Numbered from the stretch's first letter, positions 1 to 7,528 are shown. The stretch: DNA of 17,664 nt from Planctomycetota bacterium (GCA_030637065.1 DAOVVQ010000046.1:1-17664); one strand, 5' to 3'. A program made the numbers and translations. Notes: a model not told the origin generated them from the sequence alone.

Positions 1-469
1 AAATCGGGATCGCCCCATTGCCATCGCGCTGACGCGTCAGGGGCTGCCGGTTCTGGACCAGGAGAAAGATCCTTCCGCTGCGAACCTGGCAAAGGGCGGA
101 TATGTGCTGGTCAAACCAAAAAAGCCCGATTTGCTCCTGATAGCCACCGGCTCGGAGGTCAAGCTGGCGATCGAAGCGGCCCAGGCGCTTGCCGAGGAAG
201 GCATTGCCGCCCAGGTCGTAAGTCTGCCGTCATGGGAACTGTTCGATGAGCAGGATGACAAGTATAAAAACTCCGTTCTGCCGCCGAAGATACGGGCCCG
301 GATCGGCATTGAAGCAGGCGTCCGGCAGGGCTGGGACAGATATCTCGGAGATAACGGAGTCTTCATCGGGATGACCTCGTTCGGCGCATCGGGGCCGGGC
401 CAGAAATGCTTCGAAAAGTTCGGGATCACGACTGAAAATATAGTCAAGGCCGCCAAAAAAACGATCTGA
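1..469 (+). CDS. tkt: Transketolase, C-terminal end (partial)
   Basis: The gene runs off the left edge; the reading frame is open from base 2 to the TGA at 467-469, giving about 155 residues. Transketolase is the thiamine-diphosphate enzyme of the non-oxidative pentose phosphate pathway that moves two-carbon ketol units between sugar phosphates. The visible part begins inside the pyrimidine-binding domain with RPIAIALTRQGLPVLD, the family's conserved LTRQ.LPVL segment. The C-terminal domain follows, with LLIATGSEVKLAIEAA, VVSLPSWELFD and IGIEAGVRQGWDRY, and it ends GMTSFGASGP..CFEKFGIT. This is the normal end of the protein. A GTG at 104 could be mistaken for a start, but the homology continues upstream to the window edge. 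The phosphofructokinase gene follows after 11 nt, so the two are probably co-transcribed. The identification is firm; only the missing N-terminal part is unseen. Confidence 0.95.
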   Translation, partial: NRDRPIAIALTRQGLPVLDQEKDPSAANLAKGGYVLVKPKKPDLLLIATGSEVKLAIEAAQALAEEGIAAQVVSLPSWELFDEQDDKYKNSVLPPKIRARIGIEAGVRQGWDRYLGDNGVFIGMTSFGASGPGQKCFEKFGITTENIVKAAKKTI

Positions 470-480
470 AAGGGCCAGCG

Positions 481-1575
481 ATGAAATCCAGCGTCAAATC
501 GATTGCAGTTCTTACCGGCGGCGGCGACTGCCCGGGCCTCAATGCCGTGATACGCGCCGTCACCAAGACCGCCATCAGCAAATACAACCTGGAGGTGTGG
601 GGCGTCGAGGACGGCTACCTTGGGCTGATCGAAAACCGTATGCGTCGCCTCAGCTATAACGACGCCAGCAACATACTGACCGTTGGCGGGACCATTCTCG
701 GCTCGTGCAATGTTGCCAACCCGTTTGACTATGCCGACCCTTCGCAGGACGATGGGCCGAATACCGACGTTTCCGACGACTGCATCAAGGCGCTGAAAAG
801 TCGCGGTGTCGACGCACTGATCTGTATCGGCGGAGACGGAACGATGGCGTCGGCGGCGGATTTTGCAAAAAAGGGCCTGACCGTCATGGGCGTGCCGAAG
901 ACGATTGACAACGATATCTGGGGTACCGACATCACATTCGGCTTTAACACCGCCGTAGACACCGCCACCAAGGCCATCGACAAGCTGCACACCACCGCCA
1001 GTTCGCACCATCGCGTCATGATCGTCGAGGTGATGGGCCGATACGCCGGATGGATCGCACTCTACTCTGGAGCCGCCTCCGGCTCAGACATTATCCTGAT
1101 CCCCGAAATACCCTACAAGCTCGAAAATATCTGCGACTCAGTCCTTGCCCGCTCCAGCCGGGGACGAAGGTTCAGCATCATCGTTGTTGCAGAGGGCGCA
1201 AAACCCGACGGCGGCGATATGGTGATCGCCAAAACGCTCGAAGACAGCCCCGACCCCATCCGGCTCGGCGGGATCGCAAACGTCCTGAGCGAACAGTTAA
1301 GCAAGGCCACAGGCCTGGAGTGCCGCGCGGTAAACCTCGGCCACGTCCAACGGGGAGGAACGCCGACCCCCTTCGACAGGTCGCTGGCAACATGCTTTGG
1401 CCACCTCGCCGTGGAACTGCTGATGCAAGGGACGAAGAATCATCTCATCGTCCAGAGAGAAGGCCGGTTCAAGAGCGCACCGCTGAGCGAAATAGCGGGA
1501 AAGATCAAGACCATACCCACAGACCACACCCTGATCAATGCCGCAAAGGCAGTAGGGACTTCTTTCGGGATATGA
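481..1575 (+). CDS. pfkA: 6-phosphofructokinase, PfkA family, with G/K mixed phosphoryl-donor signature
   Basis: This 364-residue protein phosphorylates fructose 6-phosphate to fructose 1,6-bisphosphate in glycolysis. Visible motifs are GGGDCPGLN (13-21, nucleotide-binding loop), GGDGT (117-121), PKTIDND (139-145, with the catalytic Asp at 143), VEVMGRYAGW and LGHVQRGGTPTPFDR. The two donor-diagnostic positions are Gly120, equivalent to E. coli Gly104 and ATP-like, and Lys140, equivalent to E. coli Gly124; Lys there is typical of pyrophosphate-dependent enzymes. From family knowledge, this Gly/Lys combination occurs in the mixed-substrate group III enzymes, which contain both ATP- and PPi-dependent members, so the donor cannot be fixed by sequence. 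AAAGGG at 469-474, 6 nt before the ATG, supports the start. It lies directly behind transketolase, a logical central-carbon pair. The class call is firm; the donor is open. Confidence 0.95.
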   Translation: MKSSVKSIAVLTGGGDCPGLNAVIRAVTKTAISKYNLEVWGVEDGYLGLIENRMRRLSYNDASNILTVGGTILGSCNVANPFDYADPSQDDGPNTDVSDDCIKALKSRGVDALICIGGDGTMASAADFAKKGLTVMGVPKTIDNDIWGTDITFGFNTAVDTATKAIDKLHTTASSHHRVMIVEVMGRYAGWIALYSGAASGSDIILIPEIPYKLENICDSVLARSSRGRRFSIIVVAEGAKPDGGDMVIAKTLEDSPDPIRLGGIANVLSEQLSKATGLECRAVNLGHVQRGGTPTPFDRSLATCFGHLAVELLMQGTKNHLIVQREGRFKSAPLSEIAGKIKTIPTDHTLINAAKAVGTSFGI

Positions 1576-1618
1576 TCGGGATTTAGCCGCCTGATTGTTC
1601 CGTCGCACGCGCCATACT

Positions 1619-2569
1619 TCATTCGGGATATGTCTCAGCCAATAGTTCCCGCCATCCGTCATCGAGCCCGGATGCTATCTTTTCTACACGCGCCCGCAAG
1701 TCCGGAGTAAGGTTCTCTTTCCATGACTCATCGAGCCTGATATCCATCCTGCCCTTCATTCGCATGGGATTGCCACCGGTCAGATGGTGTTTGGTTGGGT
1801 CGATTTCGATGGCGCTGCCGGGGTCATCGAGTCCAAGGAACCCGGCGATCCGCCTTCTTTCCCCGATCGGATCGGAGCAAAGCCGCTCGTATTTGACCGG
1901 CGTAAACGACGCACCTTCCATGTTTCGTACCGTCGACAGGATGCGATTATACTGTCTGACGAGTTTGCGGACCGTCCGGATCGGGTCGCGCCGGCGCTTG
2001 ATCGACGACCATGCCAGCCCGCGAAGGTCTCGTATCAGCAAAAGTACGTAGACATCCGCCGGTCTTCTGGAATGCAGCAACTTTGCCCGGTAAATGTGCT
2101 TGGAAGAATCGACTACGTAACGCACATCACAGGTTTCGCATATCGCGTCAAATATCCGCCAGTTGTTGCCGATCCGTTCGTTCAGGGCCCTTCGCCATAC
2201 CCCCTCGATAAAACCCAAAGGCCTCCGCTGCATCGCATACCCAAAGACAGCCCGCTGAAGGGTAAAACAAATGTCCTGGAGCAAATCCGTCTTCCACCGC
2301 TGGCGCTGCAACAACGCCATCCTGTAACGCAATGGGTCCTGGCGAACATCAAACCCGACTTCCTTACTGACGTCTGCAACGACCTTGCTCCACACCCGGC
2401 ATTCGGACAGAGCGCTAAGGCAACTGCATGGAAACTTGCGATATGACATGCGGGAGGGCAGGTATGTCATCTCGCCGGCCGAAAAAACACCTGGGATCGT
2501 GCCCGTGACAATATCAAGAAGCGTTGAGCCCGAATGACCGACTCCGGCAATATACACAAGCTTCGACAT
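1619..2569 (-). CDS. Sulfotransferase family protein
   Basis: A 316-residue PAPS-dependent sulfotransferase-fold protein; acceptor unknown. The N-terminus VYIAGVGHSGSTLLD (residues 5-19) is the 5'-phosphosulfate-binding loop. DSSKH (154-158) followed by LLIRDLRGLAWSSIKR (177-192) matches the 3'-phosphate-binding region with its Arg and Ser. A CSC...CRVW segment near 48-60 matches the Cys-x-Cys...Cys-x-W element seen in many planctomycete sulfotransferases; its role is not known to me. The frame extends upstream to 2623, but the ATG at 2569 is preferred: the P-loop follows almost at once, as is usual for the family, and GGCGGGA lies just upstream. The gene stands alone and converges on pfkA with 43 nt between the stops. 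Substrates could be a polysaccharide, lipid or small molecule; nothing here decides. Confidence 0.85.
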   Translation of the reverse strand: MSKLVYIAGVGHSGSTLLDIVTGTIPGVFSAGEMTYLPSRMSYRKFPCSCLSALSECRVWSKVVADVSKEVGFDVRQDPLRYRMALLQRQRWKTDLLQDICFTLQRAVFGYAMQRRPLGFIEGVWRRALNERIGNNWRIFDAICETCDVRYVVDSSKHIYRAKLLHSRRPADVYVLLLIRDLRGLAWSSIKRRRDPIRTVRKLVRQYNRILSTVRNMEGASFTPVKYERLCSDPIGERRRIAGFLGLDDPGSAIEIDPTKHHLTGGNPMRMKGRMDIRLDESWKENLTPDLRARVEKIASGLDDGWRELLAETYPE

Positions 2570-2595
2570 CAAATCCCGCCTTTTTACCCTAATGG

Positions 2596-2623
2596 CTATT
2601 AGCTGACGCTCCCAATCCGGCAA
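2596..2623 (-). promoter_or_regulatory. Possible promoter of the sulfotransferase gene
   Basis: On the minus strand TTGCCG (2618-2623) and TAATAG (2596-2601) are separated by 16 nt, about 27 nt upstream of the ATG at 2569. It overlaps the upstream extension of the open frame, which would exclude the longer start if the promoter is real. Match quality is only fair. Confidence 0.3.
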
Positions 2624-2760
2624 CTTGTCGCCGCAACCGGGCCGGTTTTCAGCAGAATATCACGCATGGGCCGAGAATTCAAGCCTTCCGGCCCTCTTAG
2701 GAGAGCCACCGAACGAAAAATGTCGCGAAAAATGTGGGATCTCCGATTCTGTCTGAAGTG

Positions 2761-2789
2761 TTGCATTTTTTCCGCTGGTGCTATATAAG
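2761..2789 (+). promoter_or_regulatory. Probable sigma-70-type promoter of the cyclophilin gene
   Basis: TTGCAT (2761-2766) and TATAAG (2784-2789) are spaced by 17 nt. Transcription would begin near 2796, leaving a leader of about 42 nt before the ATG at 2838. The upstream GTG at 2778, in frame with the gene, falls inside this promoter and so is unlikely to be the start codon. Confidence 0.6.
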
Positions 2790-2837
2790 GGGGGCTCAGT
2801 TTACATAATGTACAGTCGATTCGGAAAGGAACAGGTT

Positions 2838-3539
2838 ATGAGCAGCAGATTCTTGACAATTGCAGTCCTGGCGGCGGTATGGATGGTTATGGCGACCGGA
2901 TGTGTCGAGGAAGACACCGCCAGCGACGATGCGGGCACGGAAGCGGAAACGAAACCGGCTCAAGTTCAGGTAAGCAAGCCCAAGACAGGAGTGAAAATGG
3001 TAAAACTGGAAACAAGTATGGGAGATATTGTCCTGGAACTCGATGAAGAGAAGGCCCCGGTGACGGTGAAGAACTTTCTTAGATATGTCGAGGAAGGGTA
3101 CTTTGACAATACGATCTTTCACAGGGTGATCTCCGGTTTCATGATACAGGGCGGCGGATTTTCTGCCGAACATAAGCAGAAAGAGACCCACGCGACGATC
3201 GTCAATGAAGCCAAGAACGGGCTTAAGAACTTTCGCGGCACTATTGCGATGGCCCGAACCAACGATCCCGACAGCGCCAGCAGCCAGTTCTTCATCAACC
3301 ACAAAGACAACGCTAATCTGAACTACGGCGGCCCCATGGGCGCAGGTTATGCCGTATTCGGCAAGGTAACCGAAGGCATGGACGTAGTCGACAAGATCGC
3401 CGCTGTCAAGACCGCAAACCGCAAGATAACCACACTTGTCTCGCAGGGAGGCCGAAAGGTTGAGATGCCGACTACTTTCCAGAATGTGCCGGTCGAGCCT
3501 GTGATCGTCAAGTCCGCTGCGGTTCTCTCAGTAAGGTAA
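2838..3539 (+). CDS. Lipoprotein-like cyclophilin-type peptidyl-prolyl cis-trans isomerase
   Basis: A 233-residue protein predicted to catalyse proline isomerisation during folding of exported proteins. The start at 2838 is chosen because GGAAAGGA ends 7 nt upstream and the protein then opens with a clean export signal, MSSRFLTIAVLAAVWMVMATGC. Cys22 is a likely lipidation site, although the residue at -3 is Ala rather than the preferred Leu. An acidic linker (23-50) leads to the cyclophilin domain (54-190). This carries FHRVISGFMIQGGG (94-107, active-site Arg, Phe and Gln), ARTNDPDSASSQFFIN (139-154) and GYAVFGKV (170-177). These are full matches to the bacterial PpiA/B type. A tail of about 40 residues beyond the fold is not recognised. 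The gene is monocistronic, with its own promoter and a downstream hairpin. Confidence 0.93.
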   Translation: MSSRFLTIAVLAAVWMVMATGCVEEDTASDDAGTEAETKPAQVQVSKPKTGVKMVKLETSMGDIVLELDEEKAPVTVKNFLRYVEEGYFDNTIFHRVISGFMIQGGGFSAEHKQKETHATIVNEAKNGLKNFRGTIAMARTNDPDSASSQFFINHKDNANLNYGGPMGAGYAVFGKVTEGMDVVDKIAAVKTANRKITTLVSQGGRKVEMPTTFQNVPVEPVIVKSAAVLSVR

Positions 3540-3544
3540 ATAAC

Positions 3545-3562
3545 ACCGCAATCGCGGTTTTT
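3545..3562 (+). terminator. Short intrinsic terminator after the cyclophilin gene
   Basis: ACCGC (3545-3549) pairs with GCGGT (3554-3558) around an AATC loop, followed directly by TTTT (3559-3562). It begins 6 nt after the stop codon. The stem is only 5 bp, so strength is uncertain, but position and T-run fit. Confidence 0.5.
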
Positions 3563-3695
3563 CAGGGGCATGGCAAAAACGGGGGCTGGTACGTTCTGCC
3601 GCAAGGCGGGGTGCGTCCGTATCTGCTTTTGTGGGGCAATAATGACTTTTTGAGAGGTGAGCCAATTTTTCATTTATTATTGTCTTGAAATGCAC

Positions 3696-3709
3696 TATAA
3701 TCGATTATA
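3696..3709. promoter_or_regulatory. 14-bp perfect palindrome containing a consensus -10 box, upstream of the ECF sigma gene
   Basis: TATAATCGATTATA is a perfect inverted repeat and its left half is an exact TATAAT. It lies 75-88 nt before the sigma factor ATG. No convincing -35 accompanies it at 16-17 nt (TTATTA or TTTATT). A separate TTGAAA occurs at 3685-3690 with TATATT at 3706-3711, 15 nt apart. The site could be an operator overlapping a promoter, or a chance product of AT-rich DNA. Confidence 0.35.
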
Positions 3710-3783
3710 TTGTTGAGGTTGCCCGGAACACTGGTATATTGGGGGTGTTAACTTGGCTTCGAGACCGCAGTTGAGATTGGAAT

Positions 3784-4392
3784 ATGGACTCGCCAAAAAC
3801 TGAAAACACGGATTCTGAGCTGCTCAAGCTCTATAAACAAGGCGACGAGGACGCGTTTCGGGAGATCGTAACCCGTTACAAGAACTCACTTTATGCGTTT
3901 TTGCGCAGATTTTTGAATCAGCAGGACTTAGTCGAGGACGTCTTCCAAGAGACTTTTTTGCAGCTTTACGCCAGCAGCGACAAGTTCGATACCACCCGCC
4001 CACTGCGTCCGTGGCTCTTTACGATAGCGGCCAACAAGGCCAAAGATGCCCTTCGCAAGATGCAACGACATTCAGCCATGAGCCTTGGGGCAATTGCCGA
4101 CGCTGGCGATGTCTCGGTCGACGATGTGGTCAACCTCCTGGCATCTTATAAGATCACGCCGGACGAGGAGGTCTCGCAGGACGAAACGGCAAGGCGGGTT
4201 AGAGAGATTATCGCGGATATGCCGGAAAATCTTCGCGGAATCCTGATTTTGGCCTATTTTGAACAATTTTCTTACAAACATATGGCCGAGATTCTGAGTA
4301 TACCAATTGGGACGGTTAAGAGCAGACTGCATACCGCGGTGGTGCATTTTACTAAAAAATGGGAAGCGGCTAATCGGAGCGACGATATCTGA
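3784..4392 (+). CDS. ECF-type RNA polymerase sigma factor (sigma-70 family)
   Basis: A 202-residue alternative sigma factor with the two-domain layout of the extracytoplasmic-function class. Region 2 spans about residues 12-85 (DAFREIVTRYKNSLYAFLRR, then VEDVFQETFLQLY and RPWLFTIAANKAKDALRK). Region 4 is at about 135-192 (MPENLRGILILAYFEQFSYK, then MAEILSIPIGTVKSRLHTA, the helix-turn-helix that reads the -35 element). A loop of about 45 residues joins them, somewhat long for the class. There is no strong Shine-Dalgarno before the ATG; only GAG/TTGG-like bases precede it. The TGA stop overlaps the next gene's ATG by one base, so the following membrane protein is probably translationally coupled and is the likely partner that holds this sigma at the membrane. 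Targets are unknown. Confidence 0.93.
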   Translation: MDSPKTENTDSELLKLYKQGDEDAFREIVTRYKNSLYAFLRRFLNQQDLVEDVFQETFLQLYASSDKFDTTRPLRPWLFTIAANKAKDALRKMQRHSAMSLGAIADAGDVSVDDVVNLLASYKITPDEEVSQDETARRVREIIADMPENLRGILILAYFEQFSYKHMAEILSIPIGTVKSRLHTAVVHFTKKWEAANRSDDI

Positions 4393-5468
4393 TGAGCGGG
4401 TTGAGCAAACAGGACAAAGATGTGATATTGGACTTCTATTTCCGCTGCGGAGATGAAGAACATATCAATTGCGGGCGCGATCTTATAGCCGCTCACCCCG
4501 AGGCAGCCGAGCTTTACGGCAAACTCGAGGATACGCTAACCCAACTCGACAGCATCAAGTACGAGCCTTGTCCCGATAATCTTGCCGAGTTGACTGTGGC
4601 ACGTTTGAAACTTGCCGCATCGTCAGGCCAAAGTCACCTTGAGAGTCTGCTCGCTATCGAGCAGCAAAAGAGCGCAGAGCAAGCCCGTCTTCATCAACCC
4701 GTCGTCACCACCAGGCGGGCATTCTGGCGTGTCCTTGAAATTGGGGCGGCTGCGGCGATGATCACACTTGTCCTTAGCGTTTTGACGGTTTCGCGGTCTA
4801 ATGCCCGAGCCAAAACCAGGCAGACCATCTGCCAGTACAACCTGAGGCGGATCGCAACGGGGCTTAACGGTTACATAAACGATTACGACGGTTTCGCGCC
4901 GTCCGTAGCTTCTATCGCCGGATCGCCATGGTGGAAGATAGGCCAAAAGGGCGAGCAGAGCTATTCCAATACCCGCAACCCGTGGCTTCTGGTCAAGAAG
5001 GGATACGTGAAACCGGAAGACTTTATCTGTCCCGGCAGGAAAAAGGCCGAGTCGATCAATTTTAGCCCCGGCCAATTGGCTGAGATGGACGACTTTCCCT
5101 CGCCGCTGAATATCAGCTATAGCTACATATTCATGTGCGACAAAACCGCACAAAAATTCAGGTCCGGAAACCCGACCGTTTTGATGAGCGACGCCAATCC
5201 TCTCTTTGAAAAGGTGTTCGACAGATATGACCCGTCGCAGGCGTGCAGTGACGAATTTGCGAAGGTGGTCGTTGACCGGCGGATGCTGCAAACGATGAGC
5301 ACCAACCACCGCGGAAAGGGTCAGAATGTGCTGATTCGCGGCGGCTCAGCGGCCTTTCAGAACAGGCGTATTATCCTCAATGACGATATCTTCACCGTTA
5401 AAGGCGTTAGCCTGTATCAGGGCCGTGAGATACCCTGCGACCCCGATGACACTTTTCTGGTTCCCTAA
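4392..5468 (+). CDS. Membrane protein: anti-sigma-like cytoplasmic part fused to a pseudopilin-like (H-X9-DG type) outer domain
   Basis: A 358-residue single-pass protein, coupled to the sigma gene by a TGATG overlap. Residues 1-75 are soluble and charged (AAHPEAAELYGKLEDTLTQL) and resemble, in placement and composition, the inhibitory domain of anti-sigma factors. The zinc motif HxxxCxxC is absent, though Cys19 and Cys27 are present. One hydrophobic helix lies at about 114-134 after TRRAFWR. Outside it, CQYNLRRIATGLNGYINDY (147-165) matches the post-helix segment of planctomycete prepilin-type proteins, and FICPG (211-215) and NHRGKGQNVLIRGG (305-318) match their later conserved elements; the usual DG is GG here. 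There is no prepilin peptidase site before the helix, so it is probably not a processed pilin. Inference: it senses something in the periplasm or envelope and controls the sigma factor. The architecture is seen; the role is unproven. Confidence 0.7.
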   Translation: MSGLSKQDKDVILDFYFRCGDEEHINCGRDLIAAHPEAAELYGKLEDTLTQLDSIKYEPCPDNLAELTVARLKLAASSGQSHLESLLAIEQQKSAEQARLHQPVVTTRRAFWRVLEIGAAAAMITLVLSVLTVSRSNARAKTRQTICQYNLRRIATGLNGYINDYDGFAPSVASIAGSPWWKIGQKGEQSYSNTRNPWLLVKKGYVKPEDFICPGRKKAESINFSPGQLAEMDDFPSPLNISYSYIFMCDKTAQKFRSGNPTVLMSDANPLFEKVFDRYDPSQACSDEFAKVVVDRRMLQTMSTNHRGKGQNVLIRGGSAAFQNRRIILNDDIFTVKGVSLYQGREIPCDPDDTFLVP

Positions 5469-6430
5469 TCGCCGGCGAGATTATCCAGGCACACTTTCGC
5501 ATTTCTCCTGAGCCTTTCCAGTCCGAGACGTTTGATCGTTGAATCCGCAAAGCTCTTATCAAACCGATCGCCATCGAAGCCGGCTATCGCGGTAAGTTCG
5601 ACCCATCGCCGCTGGGGGAAGAATTTGAACTTGCATTTTGTATCGGCGCTTTCGCCGGCGGATCGTTCGGAATAGGGACATGCAAGCATACACTTATCAC
5701 AGCCGAACAGCGAGGTACCCATTTTGGCCGTCAGGGAATCGGGAATTTGTCCCTTTAGCTCGGTGGTAAGGTAGCTGACGCATTTTCGGGCGTCAAGGTT
5801 TCCGTCCGCATCGAGCGCACCGGTCGGGCAGGCCTTGATGCACTTATCACAACCGTTACAGTCGCCGCCGGCGGGCTGGTCGCAGGTCAGCTCAAGATTC
5901 GTGACGATCTCGCCTAAGAGAATCTGCGGACCCAGACCAGGATTTATGAGCATGTGGTTTCTGCCGATAAAGCCCAGGCCCGCCCGCTGAGCAAGGGCCC
6001 GTTCGGCTAACGGGACGGAATCTACACATATTTTGAACCTGAAGCTGTCGCCTCCGACGGACGCGTTTATAAAATCGGCCAACAGCCGGAGCCTGCCCTT
6101 GATGAACGAGTGATAATCCTCGTACAGGGCGAAGTTAGCGATCCTGCCGTAATAACCGCTATCGGGCGGGGTCGGGAGCGGCTGCCGGATCGCCGGGTTA
6201 TAGTCCACACCGACGCATATCACCGACCTTGCCCCCTCCATAAGCTCGGCGGGATCGACCCGCTTTTCGAGGTTCTTGTGCATATACTGCATTTCAGCGG
6301 CGTATCCAGCCTCGAGCCATTTGCGAAACATCTCGGTCTCCGCAGCGCCGATCGACTCAGCACCGGTTACGCCCACCAGGTCAAAGCCGATCGCCAGGGC
6401 CTTTTGTTTTATCGATTCGGTCAAATTCAT
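5465..6430 (-). CDS. queG: Epoxyqueuosine reductase, short form
   Basis: A 321-residue cobalamin- and iron-sulfur-dependent enzyme that reduces epoxyqueuosine to queuosine in the wobble position of tRNAs for Asp, Asn, His and Tyr. Visible features are an N-terminal cobalamin-domain segment; VDSVPLAERALAQRAGLGFI (136-155), holding the family's conserved Asp (137); and two ferredoxin-type cluster sites. The sites are C191-x2-C194-x2-C197-x3-C201-P and C217 with C244-x2-C247-x3-C251-P. E. coli QueG is longer and carries a C-terminal HEAT-like tRNA-binding part; this protein ends soon after the second cluster, as shorter family members do. The stop overlaps the stop of the convergent gene by 2 nt. 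The ATG at 6430 lacks a Shine-Dalgarno. Confidence 0.92.
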   Translation of the reverse strand: MNLTESIKQKALAIGFDLVGVTGAESIGAAETEMFRKWLEAGYAAEMQYMHKNLEKRVDPAELMEGARSVICVGVDYNPAIRQPLPTPPDSGYYGRIANFALYEDYHSFIKGRLRLLADFINASVGGDSFRFKICVDSVPLAERALAQRAGLGFIGRNHMLINPGLGPQILLGEIVTNLELTCDQPAGGDCNGCDKCIKACPTGALDADGNLDARKCVSYLTTELKGQIPDSLTAKMGTSLFGCDKCMLACPYSERSAGESADTKCKFKFFPQRRWVELTAIAGFDGDRFDKSFADSTIKRLGLERLRRNAKVCLDNLAGD

Positions 6431-6438
6431 ACGAGCCG

Positions 6439-6444
6439 ATTATA
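6439..6444 (-). promoter_or_regulatory. Consensus -10 box close to the queG start
   Basis: The minus strand carries an exact TATAAT at 6439-6444. Transcription from it would start near 6432, one or two bases before the ATG, implying a leaderless or almost leaderless mRNA. The absence of a Shine-Dalgarno there agrees. The -35 is poor (TTTTGT at 17 nt or TTTGTG at 16 nt). Confidence 0.4.
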
Positions 6445-6645
6445 CACTAAATGCCCCTGTCACAAAAGTTAAGGACGATTCGGGGGAGGAACGAGGGTTT
6501 GGCTGTCAAAATAATTCCGTGAAATTCGCAGCTCCAGCCGCTAAGATGGGCCCTGAGATCCGTTTGCCGTCCGATCTTGTATCGGTAACGCGGCATTTGA
6601 GATCAGCCATTTTCCAGAGGCTATTGTTTTTAGGAGACAGATTCT

Positions 6646-7521
6646 ATGGCGGAAGAACTAATCGGCGTAATCGGCGGTTCCGGGCTGGGCGACGCCCTTT
6701 TCGAGCACATATCAGGGGGGCAAAGGCAGGAGATAGACACGCCGTTCGGGGCCCCAAGTTCGCCAATCGTCATCGGCAATATGGGCAAAAAAAAGGTGGC
6801 ATTTCTGAACCGGCACGGCGACGGCCACCGACTCGGACCCAGCGAGGTGCCTTACGTAGCGAATATCTTCGCATTGAAAAAACTCGGCGTAACGACCCTG
6901 ATAGCGAGCGGGGCTGTCGGTTCGCTTCGTGAAGAGATCGCGCCAAAGGACCTGGTCGTCGTCGATCAGTTCATCGATAAGACTTTCAGGAGGCAGGGCA
7001 GCTTCTTTGGAAAGGTCGGAGCCGTACACTGTGAACTGGCGCATCCCTGCTGCGGACGTCTTGGAAAAACGATCCTGCAATGCGCAGAAGATGTAACCGC
7101 AAAGACCCATGCCAGCGGCACCTATGTCTGCATGGAAGGTCCGCAATTCTCGACCCGCGCCGAATCGCTCATGCACATCAAGTGGGGCGGCGACCTTATC
7201 GGCATGACCGCCATGCCCGAGGCAAAACTTGCCCGAGAGGCCCAGATGTGCTACGCGCTTATCGCCCTTGCGAGCGACTACGACTGCTGGAAGGAGCACC
7301 AGCCGGGTATGGGCAAACAGGCCCTGCTGGAAGAGATAATCGGAAACCTCACAGCGGCGACAAATAACGCGATCGAACTGATAAAAAAAGTGTTAGAGCA
7401 TGACGGCGACCTATGTAACAACAATTGTATATGCAGAAGCAGCCTCGAATTGGCAGTATGGTCCAGACCAAAGGTAATGAATGAAGACGAAAGAAAAAAG
7501 TTGAGCGTGTTGTTTGAATAG
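6646..7521 (+). CDS. mtnP: S-methyl-5'-thioadenosine phosphorylase
   Basis: A 291-residue purine nucleoside phosphorylase-family enzyme that splits 5'-methylthioadenosine with phosphate to adenine and methylthioribose 1-phosphate, recycling the by-product of polyamine synthesis. Visible motifs: IGGSGLGD (9-16, phosphate site), NRHGDGH (55-61), ASGAVGSL (87-94), MEGPQFSTRAES (163-174), MTAMPEAKLARE (187-198) and SDYDCWKEH (210-218). The last holds the Asp residues that select 6-aminopurine and point to MTA rather than guanosine or inosine. The C-terminal CICRSSLELAVWSRPKVM fits the normal family end. AGGAG at 6632-6636, 9 nt before the ATG, supports the start. It stands between divergent queG and downstream priA; no other methionine-salvage genes are in view. 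Confidence 0.93.
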   Translation: MAEELIGVIGGSGLGDALFEHISGGQRQEIDTPFGAPSSPIVIGNMGKKKVAFLNRHGDGHRLGPSEVPYVANIFALKKLGVTTLIASGAVGSLREEIAPKDLVVVDQFIDKTFRRQGSFFGKVGAVHCELAHPCCGRLGKTILQCAEDVTAKTHASGTYVCMEGPQFSTRAESLMHIKWGGDLIGMTAMPEAKLAREAQMCYALIALASDYDCWKEHQPGMGKQALLEEIIGNLTAATNNAIELIKKVLEHDGDLCNNNCICRSSLELAVWSRPKVMNEDERKKLSVLFE

Positions 7522-7528
7522 ATTAACA

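Noticed and set aside
37..1011. Long open frame on the minus strand opposite transketolase and phosphofructokinase
   Set aside because: It overlaps two strongly supported genes and its translation shows no recognisable motif; it is a shadow of high-GC coding sequence.
2638..2654. ACCGG-GC-CGGTTTT hairpin with a T-run, resembling a plus-strand terminator
   Set aside because: No plus-strand gene ends before it; the neighbouring sulfotransferase is on the other strand, so there is nothing for it to terminate.
6470..6645. Possible small gene or promoter in the divergent gap before mtnP
   Set aside because: The only open frame runs out of phase into mtnP, and candidate boxes (TTGAGA at 6597, TATTGT at 6622) are 19 nt apart, too weak to call.
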